From Tetraselmis striata (Eukaryota > Chlorophyta > Chlorodendrophyceae > Chlorodendrales > Chlorodendraceae): DNA of 64,000 bases. The DNA lies in the NCBI GenBank assembly GCA_006384855.1, contig VCJN01001385.1, positions 1-64,000 of the forward strand, given 5' to 3'. This document shows positions 34,401 to 47,900 of this stretch, piece after piece; within the stretch, counting starts at the first letter, position 1, and each line of letters begins with the position of its first letter. Made by a program: the position numbers and the translations under genes. Under the pieces are notes generated by a model, which made no database searches, was not told the DNA's origin, and saw nothing but the letters and a program-made list of their open reading frames with translations.

Positions 34401-36702
34401 CGCCCATGATTTGTCGTCGTGCGTGTGAGATGCAGAGGCGATGCCCGCCATCCCCCCCGTAAGCTACACCGTGGTGTGGGAGGGCGCGGACGGCTGCGCC
34501 GTGAGCACGTTCCGCAAGAAGGTGGAGATCGACCCGCGCAAGCTGGCGGAGATGGCCTCCGCCAGTGCCGGCAGCGGCAAGCCCGCTGCTGGCGGCACGC
34601 CCGGGAGCCGGCAGGGCAGCCGGGAGGGGAAGAAGAAGCCGCGGACGCCGCAGGTAGCGCGGGCGACACGCCGACGCAGCCAGGCGATGGCGCTATACCC
34701 TCACACTGATACCCCTCCCCCCTCGTGCTTGGTGGCGCCTCAACATCCGCGTCAGGGGAAGGCACCCCCGGCTGCCGTCCATCCCTGGACGTCGGCGCAC
34801 AGACACATCGCATCGCATCGCATCGCATTGCATTTCGGATTGCATCGCATCACATCGGATCGGATCGCCGTGTTGGTTTTTCGTTATGGAGGATAGGGCC
34901 AGGTCCATCCAGGTGGGCCAGGATGGACAGCGGCTGAGTGCGGAATGGACTCTCCTGGCTCGCCAGCCAGGATGACGACCCCTGTCATGACGGCCGGCGT
35001 GTGTGCATGTGCGCGACGCAGACGCCGTCAGACGCGACGCCGTCGCTGGAGGGGCGCGGCACCGTGGTGATGCAGCTGCCGGCCACCACGCGGACCAGGG
35101 ACTGGCTGCGCAACGGTGCCCCCCCCCCCTCCTTGCTTGCACTCATCCCTGCTCACCGCGTGGCAGAGCGGCGTGGCCGCGCGGCTACTCCGCCCGGCGA
35201 GTTTGATACGGCAATTCAGCGCGCCGTGTTGCCTCACTACACTGCTTGGTGGGGGCGCTGGCCATCTAATACAGTGCCCAGTATGGCGAATGTGTCACGG
35301 AGCACTTGCTCAATTATTCCCGCAGCCCTTAATTTCCAGCGCCTGACATTTCAGGGCAGTGCGCTGTTAACCGCCTCATGCCCGGAGGACTCATCTGAAC
35401 TTCGAACATTCTGCCAATATCCTGCCCCTGAAGCGGGTACCTGGCTATACCCCCCGCCCGACTCCCTTGAGTGATAAGGCACAGCAGTCGCTGCTTTTCA
35501 TCCCAGCACTTTGACGGCAAGGCGCGTCAATAAGCTCCTCAAGAGCTTCGAGTGGGCAGCCCTGGATAAACCCTAAATACCTAAACCCTAAAACCGGATC
35601 GCTCCGGAGGCCCAATATGCTGATATTAGTGCCGACATGTGGTGCCCTGCCCGCAGGCTTCCAGTGCAAGCTGTGGCGCCACGCGCACCTGCTCCAGCGG
35701 ACCCTGGTGGCTGCGGCCACGGAGAAGGAGGCGGAGCAGTGGGCGTACTCGTTTGAGGAGGAGGTGAGCGCGCTGGCGGCCGGCGTGTGCCGCGCGCCGG
35801 AGGTCATCGACAGGGCCGGCGAGTGCCGCGTCAAGGTGCCGCTGGTGCCGGAGCCGGCGCTGTGGGATGCCAACGACGTCCGGATGGGCCTGCACGACGA
35901 GCGCCACCGCACGTCCCCTGTAAGTAAACCGCATCCTTTTTGATGGTCGTCTAGCCGAGACTCGGCCAACCCGACGGCTTCAATGGAGCCTGTTGTCACA
36001 TTCCGACATATATGGTCGACGCTGCTCCGACATGGTCGGCGGCATGTGGAGGATATACAATAATGGATGGACATAGAAATGCCATCTGGCAACGTTATGT
36101 GAAACGCGGCGTTCGTCCCGCCCCCTTCATTCTTTTTGCTTTGCATTCCGACTCGTGGTTTCGGTCGAGTTTTTTGTTTCGTGGAGATCATTTGACAGGG
36201 GCATCTGCTCCGGCAGGGGGTGTACGTACGCAACTCGGGGATCGAAACTCATTGGCGATATTGGAATCTGCCATCGTACCCCACATAGTGCAGAGAATAT
36301 CAAAAGTTTTAATTATATGTATGTTATATTGAAGATCTAACTTTCTATGTAATGTATACAGTATATAGTTATTATTAAATACATCAGATATGTGTTAAAG
36401 TTATATCAACATAATTTGTTTCGGGTTTTAGGGTTTCAAACCCGTAGCGAATCAGGGACGAATGTTCGAATATACTCTTCATTGTTTTAGTTGGTGTCCC
36501 TTGTTAGAGGTTTGTTTGCAGCAGTATGAATCATCATCGAATGATCAATGTGCAGGGTTGTTGCACCAACTCAGCGGTGCTGTTGTTGCGCTGGCAGGTG
36601 GCGACCATTACGGCGACCTTCTATCTGCACTGGACGCCACCGCCGCCGCCGGAGCCGGAGGCCCCCGCCCCCACCGGCAAGGGGAAGCCAGCCAAGAAGT
36701 AG
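31432..36702 (+). CDS. Leucine-rich-repeat protein, 13 exons, possible LRRC43-like
   Basis: Exons agree in phase: 31432-31546, 31775-31958, 32080-32109, 32190-32250, 32361-32462, 32572-32652, 32999-33094, 33533-33815, 33898-34035, 34436-34653, 35022-35115, 35657-35919 and 36598-36702, giving 589 aa. The N-half has five or six LRRs of 20-26 residues (LEELDLSGNRL, HGVTLTGNSLEEL, LQRLNCGAN, AGLSYNKISEL, MSLDLANNHLEDL) closed by a cap, GNPFCLRKDYRDAVLQRLPQ. The C-half has beta-rich pieces (VTLRLEMGGLAVKD, VSYTVVWEGADG, GTVVMQLPATTRTRDW) and a Lys/Pro-rich end. This LRR-plus-beta layout recalls ciliary LRRC43, but that is a weak guess. The intron after GAN uses a GC donor. The start of the 33533 exon is the least certain junction. 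Introns carry telomere-like patches and poly-C. Confidence 0.75.
32664..32682. repeat. C19 homopolymer next to a splice donor
   Basis: Starts 11 bases after the donor at 32653 of the LRR gene and is preceded by a further CCCCCT. Confidence 0.9.
33245..33470. repeat. AT-rich low-complexity stretch in an LRR-gene intron
   Basis: Runs of ATATGTATATA-type words inside the intron 33095-33532. No genes seen. Confidence 0.75.
33831..33857. repeat. Telomere-like CCCTAA patch in intron
   Basis: TAACCCTAATCCCTATAAAC, just after the donor at 33816 of the LRR gene. Confidence 0.45.
34806..34870 (+). repeat. (GCATC)n pentamer repeat
   Basis: Imperfect GCATC/GGATC pentamers inside the LRR-gene intron 34654-35021. 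Confidence 0.8.
35566..35594. repeat. Telomere-like CCCTAAA patch in intron
   Basis: Two exact CCCTAAA units and one degenerate unit in the LRR-gene intron 35116-35656. A reverse-oriented TTTTAGGGTTT occurs in the next intron at 36426-36436. Confidence 0.6.
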
Positions 36703-37870
36703 CTGCTGCCGCCGCCGCTGTAGAATCCATGGACGTGCAGAAAACCGCAACGGCCGGTCCATGTATCAGTCCGTTTTCTGGCTAATGGTGCCGCCATCGA
36801 TTCGAAGCGCCCCTCGTTGTGAGCGTGCCGGGTTTCATGGTTGTTTTATTGCTGTTTGACCGCAACCACAATTCACCGGAATTATCAAACCAACGGGCCA
36901 ACAAGGCGCCCCCTTGAACTCATCAAATGCAGAGCCATCGTAGGAAAGTACCTTTTGTTTTGTTACTTGCATATAAGATGTATATACATATATTTTTTAT
37001 GAATAATAGATAATGATAATATATATACATGTATAGATGATATGGATGATATATAATGTATATATATAGATGATACAAATATGCGTATATACATATATGT
37101 GCATATATCTTTGAATAGTATATATCGTCATAACCCACAAGACCAGAAGTGCCGTCGCGCAGGCATCTCGTACCCTACCAGAGAAACGGTGTCAGTGTAT
37201 CAACTACAAGCAATTTGCCTCATGGCAACATAAATGCTCAACAGTTCGTTGCGCATTCATGACATCTGCACGCCAAATGTCATCTGCACCCCATCCAGAT
37301 CCAGCTTGGCCACACCCAGCAGCCCCCCCCCGCTGATCGTAGCCAGTCCCGGGCGATGAACCATGTGGCCAGCGCCGCTGTTTGCGGTGCTCATAAACAT
37401 AGCTACTTTTGTCTAAGTGCCGCGATTGAAAGGAAGGCCATGCGAAACACCCCCTACTGCTAAGCACTGGGTGCCCGCCGCACGGGCTTCCTTACATATC
37501 AACATATGGATGCGTACCAAAAAGGCAAGAGCTGTATACTAGCGGGGGGTTCGCCTGGCGGACTTTGTCCTACTTGTTCTACTATTCATGTTCTAAACCA
37601 GCGAGACTTATAAAGTGTAGTATGTATACTGTTACTACATAGCGACCGTACATATACCTCATTGATCATCGGCGGGGGCGTTGCGGCCGGAGTGCGCGCC
37701 GTGATGCGTATAATAATGTTGATATAGTATTATATAAATAGCTACATTGCTGCGAGTTTGCGACAACAAGTTGCGACTGCAACGACCTTCCAAACAGATT
37801 CCGCGACTTTCGGAGGCGGCGCGCAGCGCGCGCAGCATAGCGCGGCGGCGGCGCGCGCGGCGCGACGACG
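36703..37870. other. Intergenic region 3' of the LRR gene
   Basis: Contains an AT-rich low-complexity block (36960-37130). No gene recognised. Confidence 0.4.
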
Positions 37871-38060
37871 ATGACATATACCCCTCCACATAAGTATGGG
37901 GTTTGCGAATTCGATCCACATGACTGGGCGCGGCTACACTGAGGCCGTGCGCGCGTGCATGCATGTTAATCAGGGTCGTACGGCTGGAGGGAAATGTCGC
38001 GATAGCTCGATACACCCGATATTGCCACGCGGTAGCCGTTGCCGTCAACCCTTTCATTTA
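37871..38060 (+). repeat. Dispersed repeat family R2, copy 2 (coding remnant)
   Basis: The open segment encoding PLHISMGFANSIHMTGRGYT, EAVRACMH and CRDSSIHPILP parallels the minus strand at 21690-21850. A further fragment in reverse orientation shares CCCTCCACATAAGT at about 38158-38175, so this locus may hold an inverted pair of partial copies. Confidence 0.5.
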
Positions 38061-38917
38061 GGCAAAAAGCAGGGCTTCTGGCGCTAGCGCTTCAAAACCA
38101 CATATTGCGCCACTCGTGTGCAAAAACAGGCATGGGACACCACTGGGGCCTGGGACTTATGTGGAGGGGTGTAGATGGATAGCGACTATGACTGTAGTAA
38201 ATATGCTGGCGCTCAGATCAGCGACTACAGCATTTCCAAAATAACCACGCGCACTCGTGCGCGCTGCGATCACTATATACGATGATATCATGCATCGATA
38301 TTATGAAAAAATGCGCAGCATACAACATTCCAGAAATAATATAAATCGCGCGACGACGATGACCAAAACTATCGATCGATATCGTCGGATCATTGCGGTC
38401 GTTGGACAGGTGGTCGTCAGCGCGCCGCGGTGTTGCTGCCTCTACCCGTACTTGGCGGCGCGGCGGCGCTGCGAATACAACAGTCCAAAAACCTTCACAT
38501 GTATAAACCAAGAAGGCGTTGACCATACTCAAACTATATCCAGCCAAGCAGACACCCCCCCCCCCTCCCCCCCCGCCTTCTGTGGCTCCGCCATCGCCGC
38601 CCAACAACCGTGTATGGCAACTCTATTTCATCTACAATAAATGACGAATAGTGCAGCACGGCTTGTCATACCACTGATGCCGTGATAGAGCAACCCATCA
38701 ACAGCAGCGGCAGTGCTACGGGCGGTACTTCATGAGTTTGTTTCCCTTGCTTTTACAGAGTTTCCAATCTCCCAAACCGACCCCCCCCTCCCCCCTACAC
38801 ACACCCAGTTTCTTTGTGAGAGAGTTGTGACTTTTCGGGACGGCAGGACTGGAGGTCACGGTCGGCCTTGATGTAATAAAACGGGCCCCTGCCGAGCGCG
38901 CATTGGCCGCACCGTCC
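38061..38917. other. Region 3' of the WDR11-like gene
   Basis: No gene recognised. A TGTAA motif on the minus strand (38753-38757) lies about 160 bases after the WDR11-like stop and is a candidate polyadenylation signal. Confidence 0.4.
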
Positions 38918-41900
38918 CTACAGCGCCTCGGCGCGCACGCAGTGCGCGAACTCGCCGAGCAGTCCAGACACGTACTCCGCAAACTGCCCCGCGGCGACGT
39001 CGACGCTGCCCAGCGCGGGCGGCTCCGAGTGCCGCGAGGTGTCGCAGGCCTCGGATGACCCGGGCGAGAGGCGGGCGTCGCGACCGTCCCGCTCCGCATG
39101 CACCCCCAGCAGCAGGCAGATCTCGAGGTACGCCGCGGCGCCGTCCGCGCGGCCCTCCTCCGTCAGAGCCCTGCGCGACACGAACAGAAGCGGCGCGATC
39201 AAGCGGCTGCGGCGACATTGGGTCATCGATCTCTCCGACGCCGCTCTGCCATGTGTATTTATACACATGTATAGACAGATATAGAGAGTTATATAGACAG
39301 ATATACATGTATTCACATATAATGCCCAAGTTATGCTGCCGGCACTGGGGTAGCTTTCCCGACTGTGGATCATCGCTCTCCAGACGTGGCACACGCAGCG
39401 ACGTTGTAGTATACAGTGTACTACTCGCCAGTACTATTTTAATGTACAGCATCCGGGCGGACGCCCATGGCAATATACATAGTACACCCAGGATAGAAAA
39501 AACGCGGATGAATTTTGTTCCACGAGTAAATAATATGACCACTGGCCTAAATTATGACCCGTGACCCGGTGAGTAGCTCCACACGGCAGAAGCTAGAATA
39601 TTTTGTTTCACCTGACGCGCGCAAAGTGAGCTCTGAGCTGTGCGCTTTACTAGCTAGGACTTAATTTCCTTTCCTGGGCGGTGTACTCTATACACTACAG
39701 AACCACTGCTGGAAAGCAACGCACAGAATTGTGGCCAAGTGTATTGTGTTTTATAAGGGCAGGCGGGTTACATGCATGTGTGAATCCTGATAAGACATAA
39801 AATAATTCTGAAAAAGAAAACATCACTGCCAGGCTGCGGCGAAGCCCGTATCGATTTATCCAGGGGGGGGGGGGGGGGGGGATTCACCGGAGTGCCGCCC
39901 GGTGGCAGCCCCCCGCGGTGAGGAGGCCCACCGCGCGCCACAGGCCGCCCTCCACCTCCAGCACGTGCTCCGCCCAGCGCTCCAGGACGGCGCTTCGCTC
40001 CGCGCCCGCCAGCTGCGCCGCCGCCAGGGTGGCTGCGTGCCGCCACAGCCCTGAGTCCTGCCAGGGACACCACCAGGGGGGGGGGGGGGGGGGCAATGCG
40101 GGAAAGTTCACAGTTAGTTCACGGTTTGAGTGAAGTTCACAGTTTACGTCTGGAAATATCCCGGGAAGTGACAATTACACCTAAGTAAATACCAAACGTT
40201 CCAAAGTCAATCCAAACCCATTTTTTTACCCAAATTCAGTTGGAAAAGACGGGACTGAATTTGGATAGAGTCTCCGAACAATAATTTAGGCTGTCGCTGC
40301 ATTCCGGCAGAGATTCAGAGGAGAGCGCCCTGAGCTGCTGGGAGAGCGCTGACTGACCTGGAGCAGAGTCGCCGCCTCGGTGGGGAGACCTGTGTGGCGG
40401 TTGGGAGGGGAGGTTGGGAGGGGCAGAGGGTTGAAATAGTCCCAGGCCGTGATGACGCAGAAAGAGCGTGTCGGTGCGTGTGATAAAAAAGGGAGGAAGG
40501 GGGCGGCTGGGGGGGGGAAGGGGGGGATACAGATGAACGGGTGCCGATGCGGCATTATGAGCACTGCGAATGAGAGCCTGCCAGCGGTCAGTCGTAAACG
40601 GAACTATAGCGGAATACAGCGAAGGTTCTTATATGCGGCATGATAGTGGTCCAAATTGAGGCTTATCGAATACAGCGAAGGTTCTTATATGCAGGCCCAA
40701 TTTGAGGCTTATCGTAAGGGCTGTCGAGTAGAGGCAGGTGCGCCTGCGCGCGTGCAGCATGATTGTGCCATCGATGGCGGGCGGAATGGCGGCCTCGCGG
40801 CCGCGGCGCACCGACGGAGCAGAGCAGCGGGACGCCCAGCTGCGCGTCCCCCATCGCGGCGGTGTTGGCCGCCACCACCTGGCGGGCGGCGCAGCGCGGA
40901 TGAATCAGGCAGCCAGCGTGTGTCAGATCGCGCGCGCACCGGGTGACCTCCGCGCAACATGTGTGAGGCCTGCTGGCCCGCTGGTCTGGTACCGAAGGAG
41001 GCGGGTAAACTCAAGACTGTCCTTGAGCGTGCCGCCGCGTAGATCACGGATATATTTACGTTTTATATTACATATGATAAAAATGGCATGCCGTAACTAC
41101 GAGTACAGGTACCCGTACTCGTACACGGTAGTACGCAAATAATGTAATCCAGTAGTGCGGGTACTCGTACCGGGTATCGGCCGGTAGTCGCTGCTAAAAG
41201 AAAAGTTAAGTTCGCCCCGGGACATCGGCCAAAGCCGCCCCAGCACTTGACCTCTTGCTGCGCCAACTGCAGTCGTAGGTGAAAGGCCTTAGACTGTTGC
41301 CTTATTCGAAGCCCAAAGGGCGAATGCATCAACCGGGTAGACCCGGGACACGCCGGGCCGATATTGCCGAAATACATCGACCAGGAATGGATTCCGGGAC
41401 CTCTTGCATACGAGACGACCGCTCAACCGAGCGGGCAAGGGGATGTCGCTGCTACTAACTATTATCCAAAGCACGAAAAACGAGAATACCATTTGCGCGA
41501 ATTTGTGAACGAATATCATTGTCCCCATTTACATTGAGGAAAAGTTACTGAGAAAGTCATTTGCGATCTATCGAGGACCGCTTGGGCACAAGTTGTAGGT
41601 TATATTTGCATTTACGGTATCGACTTTTGGCCCAATTCGATCTCGGCTAAGGCCGTCAAATCTCGACGTGCCCAGGTGCCATTCGACGCGGAATGGCCGA
41701 GGTTGAAGTCCGAAGTTTGCTTAATTTTCCAATACTTCGCGTTTACATTTTTGCGTCACCCAAAAACACCTCCACTAGGACAGTCTGGAGTATACCCGCC
41801 TTATAGAAGGAACAAATGACTCGCAGCACGAGATGTCAACGTGCGCAGCCGACAGAACCCTCCGTTGGCCCATCGGATACCATCCAGAAAGTTAGTGAGC

Positions 41901-44900
41901 GACGACGATTCCGCCATCCTTCACGGGGGTCAAGCGCCCCGCCAGGCCGAAGGTGGTCAGAGGATTGCAGCAGGGGCGGACCTTGGCGGCTTGGATGTGC
42001 AGCGATGATGTCGCCGCGCTGCTGGCCGAGGTGGCCGCCGCCAGGCTGTGCGCACAGGCACACACACACACATATACACACACAGTGGCATCACGATGGC
42101 AAGTCAGATGTACTGTGGATACTGCGGCCAAAGCAAGGCTCCACACGCAGGCGAGGGGGGAAATGACAAGGGTTAGCGCAGAGTTAGCCCTGTGGAGCCG
42201 CACGCGGCGCGGCGCACCTGATGGTGCAGAGGGCGTTGCGGAAGTAGCGGGTCGTTTGCTCCGGCGTCGAGGCCAGCAGGAAGCCCACCTGCGTCATCGC
42301 AGCGACCTCAGCTCACAGCTCCCACCAGCATGCTCCTGCGCCTACTTTGGCCGCGAGCGTATCACATTGCGACGATGACGTAGCCTCTCAAAAGGAGACA
42401 CAACAGGAGGAGCGAAGTGGGGGTGGGGGGGTCTGGAGGATGATGGCGTGCTTGCAGCGGTAAATCACTGCCGACATGACACGGAGAGGTCGCTGTTGGA
42501 GGTGAAGGTGAATTGGGGATCGCTGCGCTCATGGGAGAAAACACAATAGGTAGAAGGGGGTGGGAGGGTCATAGGGTGATGAGCAACGTGGCCGCACCGC
42601 GCCCTCAAAGTCGCCCAGGGTGACGTACTGCAGCACCTGCCGCTCCTGCAGGATCTCCTGCGACAGGGAGGACGTCGAGGCGCCTACCGCGCCGTCGCGC
42701 GCGATGCGCTGCCATCGCAGATCCAGAGGAGCAGCCGCGAGAGGGACGGGCATGAGTGGGGGCAGCGGGGGACGGAGCGTAAGCAAGATGGGGAGGGGAG
42801 GGGCTTGGACAGCCGCTGCCTTAAGCTCAGCGCCGCACCTCGTGCCATTGGGAGCGCTGGCGCGCGGCCTGCAGCACGGCGGCTGGGCTCCACAGCGTGC
42901 CGCTGCTGGGAGGGGCAGACGGGGCCGCGGCGGGCTCGGCGGCATATGGGGCCGGCGTGGGCAGCGTAGAGGAGGGGTCCCGTGGAGGCGTAGTCGGGGT
43001 GGGGCTGTCTGCTGCGGAGGGCGCATGGGCATGCGGGCCTGGGGGTTCCAGCAGATGCATCGAAGGCTCAGGCGGCGATCTTGGCGGTGCCGTCGTGTCG
43101 TGCCTGTGGAGCCAGAGCAGCCCTCTTAATCGATTGATGTGGCGCAAAGAGAACGAGGGGAGGGGAACGGGTGAGGGGAGGGAGGCACGCTTTCATGGAA
43201 GGATTTCCGGGATGTCTTGTGTTACTCGTACTCAAGGGGGTTTTGTGGTTACGATTAGTGGCGACGGCACGGTTGAGAACCAAAAAGCCTTAAAAACTAA
43301 TGCGGTTCTGCCGCACGACACATTGACTCCGACGAGGGCATGCCAGTGTGGCCGATACGGGGCTACAGCCGATACTTTATCGGAGATTCGTCCCTTGTGG
43401 AGGGACATATTTGTTAGTTGGTGTACGACGTTATGCTCGTGTGGGTAGTTCCACCTTCTGCTGAACAAGTTGCGGTGATATGTGGGAAAGCATCCCCAAT
43501 GATGGATGGAATATATGCCTGAGGGCGTGTGGAATCTGTAAACGATGAGGAATACTAGGCGGGTGCAAATGGGGAAAGGCGCGGTAACTCAAGGACTTGT
43601 CGACAGGAGTTCGGCGCGCATCGATGACCGTGTTATCGCTCCGATGTATGGTTTCGGAGCACATAAAGTCGCCATCTCACAGCCTCGAGGGTAGATACCT
43701 CGACTCCATGGCACCTTCCAGCGTTGGTACAAGATGAGCCCAAAACGCGGCCTCGTCCAGGTTGCTGCTGACCTCGGCGGCGAGCTCCATCCGGGCGGCG
43801 AGCTCGCGCGCCGCCAGTTGCGGCCTGGCGGGCTTGGGCTCCGTCGGCGGGTCGGTCGCGCACATCGACAGCCTTCGCGAGGAGCAGACGCTCTCGTACA
43901 GCGCCAGCTGCGAGGCGCTTAGGAGGCGGCCCCGCAGGAGACGGAGCAGGTCTTGAATGAGCCGCAGCAGCATCAACGGTTCCCCCCCTGAGGATGGCGC
44001 CTCCACAGGTGGGGGCGCCGCATCGTCGGGAGAGGTCGTCCCCTGTCGAGCGCTGTCGCCTAGGGCGCTCCGTGGCTCGTCGTTACTATTCGTCGAGCGG
44101 CGGTGCGGGTACGCGTTCAGCAGCACGTTACGCAGCGACGAGCCCAACGAAGCAGGGGGCTCCCTGGTCTGATCGACGCTTGGACTCGATGGAGGGCTGG
44201 GCTCCGGTTGGCGATCATGTGGCTGATGAGCTGCAACCTGCGCCGTGTGGTGCAAGAACTAAGGAGTGAGTGATGAACGACCAGACACGCGCGTGACGAC
44301 AGCAACGGACTTCGATGACGACAGTATCGTGTTCAGCGACATGTGGACGACGTGCCGAGAACGAGGCGCAAACTACCCGATAGGCTCATCGTCCGCTATA
44401 TGTACATAATATTATGCATTGCAACATACATTTGTTATAGTATGTACCCTAGTAATTATTAATATTTATTTATTTAATATTTATCGGCGGTGAGCTTCAT
44501 TGCCGTACGGGTACCCGCATTGTGCAGCGGATCGGGCCTATAGGTGCATGGCAAAAGCGCTTATCTACTGTCATGTGCTACTAAGTACTATAATCCACCC
44601 ACCCGCCCGCCCGCCCGCCCACGGTCCTTAATTACACAGCCGTCCGATTACGATCTCACGGTTGGGAGGCTATGAGTACTGGTACTCGCTACTCACTGCT
44701 GGTAATGGAAAAAAAAACTCTGGTACTTCGAAGCGTTGGCAATGCAATTCATGGAACTGGAAGCCAGTGATACAGAACCCGTTCTTTTAAAATTTCCTGA
44801 AAATCGACGCATTGCTGATTCAACTGTCAAGTTACTTCATGATATATGATACTATGATAACACGCGCTTGCTTTCTTTCGACTCTTTTATACTGTTCCAC

Positions 44901-47900
44901 ACTCACGACGCGCCGATGATGAAAACGTGCGCGGCAGCAGAAGAAATAGCGACGCTCACCGCCCAGATATGCACAGTGTTTCAGAGTCTGAACAGGGCCC
45001 AAGAATGCGTATGCGAGGAGAAAATGCAGCCAGTATATACGAGTGACATAACGATGACGTCGGAAGACTAAAAACACGGACTGCCGTCATTGCTAATCTG
45101 ACCAGTACGGCAACAGCAAACAATCCGCTGCCAACATGAAGTGCGTTACGGGTAGCATTACTCGCAGCATTACTCCGGCATATTGGTACAGTACTGGTGC
45201 GTGGGGAGGCAGACGGGCGCCAACCTCAGCGCCGCTGCCTGGCTGCGCTGGCGGCATGCTGGCCGGATGCCGGCAGTCGTGGGGGAATAGCCCCCACAGC
45301 TCGGCCTCCGCGTCCCGTGCTTGGTGCGGGACATCTCCAGGCAGCTCGGGCTCGAGGCTGGGGCCGCCCTCTGCCCGGCAAGTCAAGCACAATGCCATGC
45401 AGGCGGTGACATCAGCCCCAAGAGCAGCGGCAACGGCGGCATGGAACCGTCGCTGAATGGCGTAGAATCTAACAATCATACTACAATGGAACCGTGCTGT
45501 GACGGTATGGGCCGGAACCCCAATGGATGTCAGTCTTATTGGGACAATACCTTGCGCAGGCAGGGCCTCCTCGGCCCCAGGAGGTTCTGCTTCTGAGACG
45601 GTGTGATCGTCATCATCAGACGGGCGCTGCCCGGAGACTTGGGGCGGCAAAGGGTGCCAGTCCGCCGTAGGTTCGTCCCTCTCAAAGAGGCGCTCGATGC
45701 GCCCCGGTTGCAGCATATCCGCCGGGACGCCCAGCAGCAGCAGCAGCCGCAGGAACTTGACCGCGGCGGGCGGCAGCGCCAGGATGGTTGCTGGCCGGCT
45801 CTGAGGGAAGGAGCAGGCGGTCTGGACGGGGGGCGGGCCGAGGCAAAGGGGAGCTCACGTGAGGCTGCTGATCCACAGCAACGGATGCAGCGTGTGGACA
45901 GCCTCGCCATGCTGGCCGCCAGAGAGCCCATGAGACATCACGCCGCGCGTCATGCGATCTTCCCAGCGCGTCGCGTGCCGAGCGACGACTGACACGGTTG
46001 TAAGCATGAGGGTATGCGCCGCGCGATCGTGAGGCATTAGATGCCCCGCGCACGAAAGGTAATCGCACGAGAGGACCCTTGACTACCGCAGGAGGAGTCG
46101 TGCAGGATCACACATTCCCCTCATCGCACATTAGCGATCGGTGATTGGCGAGGACAAGAATCCCAGCTACCGGGTAGTGATTTCGGCGGCTGCTGTTTCT
46201 CATGTCGCCTACAACCCGCAGAGGGCCCATTGATACTGGGAGCTGCTGGCCCCGGTCCACACATGATTCGGCTACCACTTCCCGCTCTTGACCTCCCATA
46301 AACACGTTGGAACAGGTGCTTTCCAAGACCCGCCGTGACAATTAAGATGTCCATATACCGTACGAGTATTTGTACGTGTACAATGTGTACCTGAGGCCAC
46401 GACGGGTACCGGTATATATACGACATCACGCCGCAGAGTGGCCAGCGTTGTGGTTTTGAAACGAACGTTGCCGAGATTGTTGCACTGGTTTCGGAGCATG
46501 AGTCTGGATCTGGAGCATGGATCTGGAGGTCACCGATTCAAGCCCTGATGATGTCAGCCGGCAGAATATCTGTCCGCTTGGGGGGGGGGGGGGGGGGGGG
46601 TCATGTAGTGTGACAATTACGGGTACGATATACAATGGGTAAGTACTACTACAATGTTTGCCTGAGACTGCGAGTATATGTGCAATATAATGCTGCCGTA
46701 TGGCCAGCGTTGTGCTTTTGAGGCGAATGTCCGTGAACTCGCAGGATGAGCCGCACCTCGCTGGCGACGTCCGTGAACGCCTCCATCACGTCGCCGCGGA
46801 GGCCTGCCGAAGGCGTGGATGGCGCAGTCTTCGGGGTGCTGGCGCCGGGGGCGGCCGCTCCACCTTCGCGCAGAGAAATGAACGCCAGGCTCGTGTCCTC
46901 CGCGGCAGCAGCCAGCATGCCGCCGGTCCCGCCCGGCCGCGGCAGTGGCAGCCAGTACAGCCCCGTCATGCGCACGCTGCCGGCGCCCTCCGCGTCCAAC
47001 TGGCTCGTGACGGGGACGGGGCGGATGGAGGAGCGCGCGTCCAGCTCCCAGATGCCCCACTGGCCGCTGCTGAAGAGGACAGCCACCTTGGCGATGGGGT
47101 CCCACATGGACGGCGGCCCCGCGTGCCGTGGGACCATCAGCCTGCCAATGCCACCCAACCACACAGAGCACACAAGGACAAGGCGGTCAGCCACAGTCGC
47201 CGGATGATAGCCGGCGCCCCCTTCCTCCCCCAGCTGCCCAATCGACCCAGGCGAGCACAGAAGATGGTATGTGCGAGTCGCCAGTGTGACAATGGTTAAC
47301 ACAGTTCCAGTCACTCATGCCATCACCCTGCAGGATGGTGCTGAAGCGATCCCACACGCGGGATCCCCGAGTCAGCCGTGCCATGCCGTATGCGCTTATG
47401 ATCACCCATGGGGCCCACGCCGCACCAAGATGCAGTCCGGGATGAGCCGTTGCCCAAGACTCATGCAGTGCAACAGGATCGAGTGAGGGGTCATGCCGGG
47501 TCGCACGATTCCCCGTCATGCGCCCCAAACGTGGAATTGCATGATGGAGCCCATTCATCGCCACAGGTCAGCAAGGGGGGAGTAGGAGGGAGCAGCCGGG
47601 CACATCTTGTGGGCACGTTGCGAGGAACGGTCCGGCTGCGGCATAGCTCAGCTTACCCGCATGGCGCCACCTGGACCTTGCGCACCGGGCCCATGCCGGT
47701 GGCCAGCGAGGAGGAGCGGCCGGTGGAGGTGTCCCAGCGCAGCAGATTGCCCTCCGCATCGCCCAGCAGCACGTTGGTGCCCCACGCCGCCAGCGCCATG
47801 CCGACGCACTCGCTGCCGGCCAGCAGCCCCCACGACGGCCGCCGCGGCTGCGTGTCCGCAATGCGGCGCCCCTGTTGAACAACGGCGCCGACAGGAAGCG

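Noticed and set aside
34800-34870. CRISPR-like array
   Set aside because: The units are 5-base GCATC/GGATC words without spacers, a plain microsatellite.
35445-36233. 262-codon open frame on the minus strand
   Set aside because: It lies antisense to the 35657-35919 exon of the LRR gene, whose frame, splice sites and phases are better supported. GC-rich exons often leave long open shadows.
43677-44255. 192-codon minus-strand frame as a stand-alone gene
   Set aside because: Its C-terminal part ([19 protein letters not shown]) fits the alpha-solenoid region of WDR11, and it sits between WDR11-like exons on the same strand.
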